Below are positions 58,934 to 64,000 of a stretch of 64,000 bases of DNA, piece by piece. How positions within the stretch are numbered: the stretch's first letter is position 1; the number at the start of each line of letters is the position of its first letter. This DNA is from Chryseobacterium aureum. Its GTDB lineage: Bacteria > Bacteroidota > Bacteroidia > Flavobacteriales > Weeksellaceae. The stretch covers positions 5,005,755 through 5,069,754 of the forward strand of contig NZ_CP034661.1 of assembly GCF_003971235.1 (NCBI RefSeq), in the 5' to 3' direction. Both the position numbers and the translations under genes were made by a program. Under the pieces are notes generated by a model. It did no database searches. It was given only the letters and a program-made list of their open reading frames with translations, and was not told the origin of the DNA.

Positions 58934-61165
58934 TCAGTCTGTGCTTTCTTCGGTTTTCTCCTTTTTATCAACCATATTTCGGATGATGTTTTTCAGACGC
59001 TGGAATGTAAAAGAACTTAATAGTAAAATAATTCCTAGCGCAATAAAAGCACTTATTCTTGAGATATTATCCATTTGCCATACATCATAAGCATACAGTT
59101 TTACTACCATTAGACCCACCAGGGCAAAACCTATTTTATTGTATTCCTGAATACCCTTTTTCAGACCGGTATAGATAAAAATGCTGGCAAGAACAGTCCA
59201 TATAACGGGAAGGTAGAGGATATTGAAATGTTGACCGGCTTCATAAGAATGAGGAATGTCATGGGATACCATTAAAACATAAGAATGATGAAGTTCATAG
59301 CTGATACAGATCATAAGCGCCAGAGACATCATCCAGTAAGAAATCTTACGTTTGTGAAACGCTGATGAAGGAATAACCTTTAAGCATACATATATAAAAG
59401 GTGTCCACTGAAGCAGATGAAGCCAATAAAGGGTTGAAGACAGTCTTTTTGTTAAGATGGCCGGGACAATTGAGGAGACAGAACCTGCCAGATTAAGAAC
59501 TGCCAGAACAAAAAGCAGATAAATAAGAACTGTTTGTATGGTACTGCTGATATTTAATATTTTTCTGAAAAGTAATAAGATGAAAATATAATAGATTGTA
59601 AATAATATTCCTATGCTGGTAACGGCTTCCCATGGCATATGTGAAATGTGGTACGTGATCTCAAGCAGAAATGTAATATAAATAACTCCGTAGCTCACAA
59701 GGGTAATGAGATCTTCGAAGAAGTTAGCCGTTTTTTCTTCAGAGTCCTGTTTGGTGTTTCTTAACAAATATAGATTGGCCATAATAGAAGCTATGGTAAA
59801 TGAACTGGTAATGAACGGAGGATTCAAAAGGATCTTAAAGTCGCTTGTCTCCAGATATTCTGACCAGGTTACAATCTGGGCAGTCATCACCATCGGAAAA
59901 AGGATATAGAAGAAAACCTTGAAAATAGGGTGTCCTGTTTTTTTCCAGATAAAAAGCAGCAGAGTGGTCTCTATTGCCCAAATACTCGTGATGAGGTGGG
60001 TTTTGAACTGAATGGCTACAGCTGCTGTGATGAGGCTGGTAACCAGTCCTGCAAATACAGAATAAGGAATACCAAAGCTTTTTCTGCTATATTCTCTAAA
60101 TAGCAGTATGGAATTTACAACTGCAAAAATAAGAGGGAAAATGATGGGCGGTTCATAGCCTAACGTGTCAAAAATGTAAAGCAGCCCCAGGAGATTTGAA
60201 AAATTGACTAAAGCAAGTATGGCAATATCAGAGGTGGAAAGTATATTTTTCCTGAAATAATCATGCAGGGCAAAAATGTAGAAAATCACATAGTTAATCA
60301 GATAAAAAATAATGCTTAAAAGTTCCGTATGCTCATTCGTCCAGTAAAAAAGATAGGCTGTCGTAAAAATATAAGCCGTCCATCCCACACTTTTCCAGTG
60401 CTGAAGGAAAGAAGCCGTAAGCATTCCTATATTCAGGAGAGTAAGGTAAATAAAAAGGAAAAGATAGTTGCTTTGTCCTGTACTGATCATTAATGGAGCG
60501 GTAAAGCCGCCTATTAATGAAAAAATAATCAGTATTTCACTTTTGTAATAATAGGATAGGATGATAGAAGCAGCAGTGATCAGGGCGGTAATGAAAAATG
60601 CAGTATTCTGGGTAAAGAGATGGTATTCCCGGAAAGCAATGGTAGCTGTAAAGTACAAAACGGCAATGCCGCCTCCGGTTATAATAGAAGCAAATGAAGT
60701 ATAATTTTTTCTTAGAAAATGTCCGGTAATAATAATGCCGGCCCCGGTACAGAAGCCAATGGCTGCTCTTGCTGTTTCTCCAATCCAGTTTTTATCAATT
60801 GCATATTTTACAAAATAACCAATTCCAAGCACCAGGGTAAAAATTCCTATGATGGTAAGCGCGTTTTGTTTTAAAAAGTCAAAAACAGGAGTGAGCCAGT
60901 CTTTCTGAACAGGAATAAGTATATCTTCTTCTCTTTCTTTTTCTTTTGCCTCTTCATGATAAGCCTGATGAGTATGTATTGGATCCGGAATAGAGGTTTT
61001 TTCTGTGGAATGTTTTTGATGAATGACTTCAGACGCAACCGGATTTTTACTTATTTTGTAGTTCAGATCCGAGATTTCCTTCTCAAGTCTTCTGATTTTA
61101 GTATTCAGATTATTGAAAATGATAAAAATTATGATAAGGATTATGACAGCAACAAATTCATTCAT
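58934..61165 (-). CDS. DUF2339 multi-pass membrane protein
   Basis: This 743-residue protein has an N-terminal anchor (VAVIILIIIFIIFNNL), a short coiled coil (KIRRLEKEISDLNYKIS), and a charged Glu/Lys linker (about 50-85). About twenty further hydrophobic segments start WLTPVFDFLKQNALTIIGIF. The GETARAAIGFCTGAGIIITGH segment matches DUF2339 proteins. The frame opens with TTG at 61183, but the ATG at 61165 is preferred. Function is unknown; it is not near transport or biosynthetic partners. Confidence 0.88.
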   Translation of the reverse strand: MNEFVAVIILIIIFIIFNNLNTKIRRLEKEISDLNYKISKNPVASEVIHQKHSTEKTSIPDPIHTHQAYHEEAKEKEREEDILIPVQKDWLTPVFDFLKQNALTIIGIFTLVLGIGYFVKYAIDKNWIGETARAAIGFCTGAGIIITGHFLRKNYTSFASIITGGGIAVLYFTATIAFREYHLFTQNTAFFITALITAASIILSYYYKSEILIIFSLIGGFTAPLMISTGQSNYLFLFIYLTLLNIGMLTASFLQHWKSVGWTAYIFTTAYLFYWTNEHTELLSIIFYLINYVIFYIFALHDYFRKNILSTSDIAILALVNFSNLLGLLYIFDTLGYEPPIIFPLIFAVVNSILLFREYSRKSFGIPYSVFAGLVTSLITAAVAIQFKTHLITSIWAIETTLLLFIWKKTGHPIFKVFFYILFPMVMTAQIVTWSEYLETSDFKILLNPPFITSSFTIASIMANLYLLRNTKQDSEEKTANFFEDLITLVSYGVIYITFLLEITYHISHMPWEAVTSIGILFTIYYIFILLLFRKILNISSTIQTVLIYLLFVLAVLNLAGSVSSIVPAILTKRLSSTLYWLHLLQWTPFIYVCLKVIPSSAFHKRKISYWMMSLALMICISYELHHSYVLMVSHDIPHSYEAGQHFNILYLPVIWTVLASIFIYTGLKKGIQEYNKIGFALVGLMVVKLYAYDVWQMDNISRISAFIALGIILLLSSFTFQRLKNIIRNMVDKKEKTEESTD

Positions 61166-61276
61166 TCCATTAGTTTTTATCAAATATAGAGAAATGTTTG
61201 AAAAGCCATTTAAAAAATTAACCCATCACAGTATAAGCGATGGGCTAACGGTATAGATAACTAACAATATGTTTTA

Positions 61277-61987
61277 CTAGTTGGATACTTTGTAAATGTA
61301 AAAGGACGCGACGCTGCTTCCCAGCAGACTTACGCTGATATTTCCTGTATCAACAAGCCCAAATGATACCTTGTCACCCGCCTGAAAAGAATACAGTGAG
61401 TTAATGCTGGAATCTGAAAAGGTAAGGTTAACTGCTAATGCAAGGTTAATTCCACTAAATGGGCGCGTATCAATAAGCGTTGTTACGGCAGCTCTTGTTC
61501 TTGCGATTGCAATACCCGGAGCTCCTGATAATAATGAGGCCTGCAGCCCTGTTCCATATCGGAAGGCAAAGCCAACAGCGTATACCCCTGTGGAAGGAAT
61601 GTTATAAGAGCCGTCAGCATTTGTAAATAAAGAAGCGGTTCCTATATTTCTGTCAGCTTGCACAAAGTTGACTGGCTGGAAATCTGCCGGTAATGTTCCC
61701 AGACTCAGAATGTTTAAGCCTGAAGTCTTTTTTGCAGCATAAACAGAAGTATTAGTGGCTGAAGCTCCTGTTAGTAACGTCGGATCCATTGAAAAGACCT
61801 GAGTGGTTCCCTGGTTAACTGCTAAAACCTGATATCCGGGTAGTGCAGTAGCTGCTGGAATGTCTCTAACTTTCAATGTTCCGTTAACATCTAGAGTAGC
61901 GGTGGGATTGGCAGTGTTGATACCGACTTGAGAAAATAGCGGTATAGCTGCACACGCCAACATTAAGCTGTAAAGTTTAGTTTTCAT
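61277..61987 (-). CDS. secreted protein with VGINT repeat-like head and C1q/TNF-like C-terminal domain
   Basis: From the ATG at 61985-61987 the product is 236 residues. A signal peptide (KLYSLMLACAAIPLFSQ) leads into VGINTANPTATLDVNGTLKV, a segment typical of Bacteroidetes surface and fibre-like proteins. The C-terminal half is beta-rich and hydrophobic (GSYNIPSTGVYAVGFAFRYG, SLYSFQAGDKVSFGLVD) and resembles a C1q/TNF-like trimer fold. A surface structural or adhesive role is inferred. No type IX C-terminal signal is obvious. Confidence 0.75.
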   Translation of the reverse strand: MKTKLYSLMLACAAIPLFSQVGINTANPTATLDVNGTLKVRDIPAATALPGYQVLAVNQGTTQVFSMDPTLLTGASATNTSVYAAKKTSGLNILSLGTLPADFQPVNFVQADRNIGTASLFTNADGSYNIPSTGVYAVGFAFRYGTGLQASLLSGAPGIAIARTRAAVTTLIDTRPFSGINLALAVNLTFSDSSINSLYSFQAGDKVSFGLVDTGNISVSLLGSSVASFYIYKVSN

Positions 61988-62013
61988 GATCAAGATTTTA
62001 ATTAGTTGCTTAG

Positions 62014-62021
62014 CAAATATA
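62014..62021 (-). promoter_or_regulatory. -7 box of the VGINT secreted-protein gene
   Basis: Minus-strand TATATTTG lies 26 nt upstream of the ATG at 61987. The remainder of the 364-bp gap to pheA holds the pheA terminator; I see no gene in it. Confidence 0.5.
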
Positions 62022-62300
62022 CAATAAAAATTATACCCACCATTGTGATATTTGCAATTTTAACGTTAATATGATGTAATATATTTAAACATATGTTTGT
62101 ATTTTGATTGATTTTCTTCCATAATTTAATTACGAGTTATTATCTTTGTTTTTTATTTAATGCCCTGTTTATAAGGGTTTTAAGAAAGAATAATTCTCCC
62201 TGTATAGTGGGTTATTTTGAAGCGGAATCAGGTAATCATTCTCTGAATAGTTACTCTTGAAATTTTTGTGATGGTTGTGTGCTTTTAGTGGTATAAAAGA

Positions 62301-62330
62301 AAAAAACACCGCCTAATGGCAGTGTTTTTT
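62301..62330 (-). terminator. pheA terminator
   Basis: On the minus strand AAAAAACACTGCC and GGCGGTGTTTTTT pair around ATTA. The single mismatch of the plus strand becomes a G-U pair in this direction. Confidence 0.85.
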
Positions 62331-62351
62331 GTATCGTTTTTGTCAGTTTTC

Positions 62352-63200
62352 CTAGCTTTCCAGTAGAAATTCTTTATAATTTCCAAGAAAATCAACATTT
62401 GCTTTAATGGATTCGAGCTCTTTAAGAGCGTTTCCATGCAGAACATCTTCCCAGGGTCCTTCTACATTGATGAAGAAGAAATAATTCCCCAGACCGGTCT
62501 TTAATGTTCTGGATTCAATTTTGCTGAGGTTCATTTTTCTCCATGCAAAAACGGATAAAACCTGATGTAATCCACCGGGATGGTCTTCCGGAAGAGTGAT
62601 TAGCATTCCGGCCTTTTCTCCTAACTGTTCCAGTTTGTCATTCTGGTATTTGTCCTGTTCCTTAGAAATAATAATAAAGCGGGTATGGTTTTGTTCAAAA
62701 TCCTGAATATTGCGGTTGATGATCTTTAATCCGTATAAATTAGCCGCAAACTGGTTCGCAACTGCCGCAATAGGAGTGTCCGGATTTTCTGAAACAAATT
62801 TCGCAGCGGCGGCGGTAGAGGAAAAGTCCTGCTTCGGAACCTCTTTGTAATGGGTGTCCAGAAAGTGGAAGCTCTGTGCCAGTGCCTGTGGGTGAGAATA
62901 TATTCTTTCTATATTCTCAATAGAATGCTGAGGGTGGATCATCAGGTGGTGCGCAATGGGCATTACAGCTTCTGCCTGAATTTTAATAGACGGGGTTTTA
63001 TATAAATAATCCAGCGTCATAGAAACGGTTCCTTCAATAGAGTTTTCCAAAGGGACTACTGCTTTTGCTGCTTCCCCGTTTTCAACAGCTGTAAAACAGT
63101 CCAGAATGCTGGCTTGCGGCAATAGTTCTTCATCAGGGAAAAGCTGTGCAGCAGCGAGCTGGGTGAAACTGGCATGAGGTCCCAAAAATGCAATCTTCAT
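62352..63200 (-). CDS. pheA: prephenate dehydratase
   Basis: The enzyme converts prephenate to phenylpyruvate in phenylalanine synthesis. The 282-residue protein starts MKIAFLGPHASFTQLAA, has the catalytic NHTRFIII (Thr-Arg-Phe), and a C-terminal ACT domain with HPGGLHQVLSVFAWRKMN and the Phe-binding ESRTLKTGLGNYFFFI. No fused chorismate mutase is present, as usual in this phylum. Feedback inhibition through ACT is expected from the family. Confidence 0.95.
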   Translation of the reverse strand: MKIAFLGPHASFTQLAAAQLFPDEELLPQASILDCFTAVENGEAAKAVVPLENSIEGTVSMTLDYLYKTPSIKIQAEAVMPIAHHLMIHPQHSIENIERIYSHPQALAQSFHFLDTHYKEVPKQDFSSTAAAAKFVSENPDTPIAAVANQFAANLYGLKIINRNIQDFEQNHTRFIIISKEQDKYQNDKLEQLGEKAGMLITLPEDHPGGLHQVLSVFAWRKMNLSKIESRTLKTGLGNYFFFINVEGPWEDVLHGNALKELESIKANVDFLGNYKEFLLES

Positions 63201-63264
63201 AATATAATAGATAAGGGATGATTAAAATAAAGGTACAAAGGTGCGAATTAATTCATAAATAGAG

Positions 63265-63447
63265 TGGTGTTACGGGATGTTTTGTTGCGGGTTTTGGGAT
63301 GCGGGTTGTTTGTTGCTGGTTGTTTGGTTGCGAGTTTCGAATATGATTTGCGGGTTGTTTTTGTTCCTATTACTCACAACTCTAAACTCAGAACTTTAAA
63401 CTCTTAAATCCTCAAACACTCTCACTCTCAAACTCAGACCCAAAGCT
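63265..63447. repeat. short-word intergenic repeat between pheA and the thioesterase gene
   Basis: Words GGTTGCGAGTTTCGAATATG, GCGGGTTGTTTTTGTTCCTA, CCTCAAACACTCTCACTCTC are in the orientation of 27237-27378. The right end meets the TAG at 63448. Confidence 0.85.
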
Positions 63448-63864
63448 CTACTCACTTTCCACCCAATTCCTCTCAATCATTTCCATCAGAAAATCCGGAC
63501 ACTTGATCACTTTGTTGGTTTTTGCATCCAGAAAGAAAAGAGTAGTGGAAGCTTCTGTTATTTTAATATGCTCCTCATTGTAAATCTCATATTCAAATTC
63601 GATTCTTACCCCGGGAATTTTTTTAACATACGTATGAATTTCCAGTTTTTGATCATACAATGCAGGGCGGATATATTTAATTTTATAGTCTGAAACAGGG
63701 AGCCAAATTCCTTGGTTTTCAATTTCATCGTATGAAATTCCTATGCTTCTGAAGAGCTCCACTCTCGCTACTTCGAAGTAGGTTGCATAGTTACCGTAGT
63801 ATACATATTTCATCGGGTCTGTTTCTGCGTAACGTACTCGTATTGAGTGTGTTGTGTGTATCAT
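63448..63864 (-). CDS. acyl-CoA thioesterase, hotdog fold (YbgC/4-hydroxybenzoyl-CoA type)
   Basis: From the ATG at 63862-63864 (MIHTTHSIRVRYAETDPMKY) the protein has 138 residues. YAETDPMKYVYYGNYATYFEVARVEL is the hotdog active-site segment with the catalytic Asp of the YbgC/4HBT group, which usually reads D-x-x-G/M-x-V-xx-xxY. It would hydrolyse short-chain or aryl acyl-CoA; the substrate is unknown. The ATG at 63885 lies too close to the -7 box at 63887 to be used. Confidence 0.88.
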   Translation of the reverse strand: MIHTTHSIRVRYAETDPMKYVYYGNYATYFEVARVELFRSIGISYDEIENQGIWLPVSDYKIKYIRPALYDQKLEIHTYVKKIPGVRIEFEYEIYNEEHIKITEASTTLFFLDAKTNKVIKCPDFLMEMIERNWVESE

Positions 63865-63886
63865 TTTAGGCGTTAAATTATACATA

Positions 63887-63894
63887 CAAATATA
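63887..63894 (-). promoter_or_regulatory. -7 box of the YbgC-like gene
   Basis: Minus-strand TATATTTG places the transcription start near 63882, after the upstream ATG, so translation should begin at 63864. The last 106 bases (63895-64000) show no gene. Confidence 0.5.
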
Positions 63895-64000
63895 TTTTTA
63901 AATAATCAATACCCGCAATATTTTTTTTTGAAAAGAAAAAATTAGACCTTTGTCTTCCTTCTAAACACAGTACAAACAAAGAATAATCGGGGCAGAAAAA

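Overview
The window looks like a chromosomal segment from a Flavobacteriia member close to Chryseobacterium (Weeksellaceae). The evidence is AT-rich DNA, starts without Shine-Dalgarno sequences, frequent Bacteroidetes -7 promoter boxes (TAnnTTTG), a ubiE-porT pair, a lysyl-tRNA synthetase with a C-terminal extension, and many MKK... lipoproteins. The genus is inferred; there is no rRNA here to confirm it. I see no tRNA, rRNA, IS transposase, prophage or CRISPR array.

Layout. 1-3.7 kb: minus-strand trp operon (trpE-trpG-trpD-trpC, trpC cut by the edge), preceded by a 22-codon leader peptide with three consecutive Trp codons and an attenuator hairpin. 3.7-7.4 kb: a membrane protein, a 190-bp tandem repeat array, a cupin lipoprotein, a small lipoprotein, a cytochrome c lipoprotein and rlmF. 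7.4-18.4 kb: lysS, gltB-gltD (glutamate synthase), a ClbS/DfsB-like protein and cydAB (bd-type oxidase). 18.6-28.7 kb: gyrB, a small membrane protein, two DUF3857/transglutaminase-like proteins (the second apparently inactive), a DUF3298-type lipoprotein, a lipid kinase and a dicarboxylate symporter.

28.7-31.6 kb is the clearest accessory segment: a 686-residue protein with a C-terminal R-S-ExE ADP-ribosyltransferase-like domain, followed 5 nt later by a very AT-rich 158-residue candidate immunity gene. The pair is bracketed by imperfect direct repeats and ends at a perfect 24-bp palindrome. 31.7-43.9 kb: ggt, a threonine-dehydrogenase-like epimerase, a degenerate deacetylase-fold protein, a metallophosphoesterase, a FabH-like synthase, ubiE-porT, a coiled-coil gene with zapA, a 6S-like RNA, rny and an MFS transporter. 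44-49 kb: a GG-leader Cys-rich peptide, yeiH with a LysR regulator, and a CLC channel controlled by a fluoride riboswitch. 49-64 kb: gcvT, idi, a serA-like gene, mscL, nnrD, an extended lgt, yidD, rarA, a DUF2339 protein, pheA and thioesterases.

A recurring feature is intergenic DNA made of stuttering short words (for example GAGTTTGAGAG, GGTTGTTTTTTGTT, TTAGGGA, AGTTGCT). These stretches usually begin at, or a few bases from, the stop codon of a flanking gene. The 190-bp array even carries degenerate copies of the neighbouring gene's last codons. I do not recognise a described family for these.
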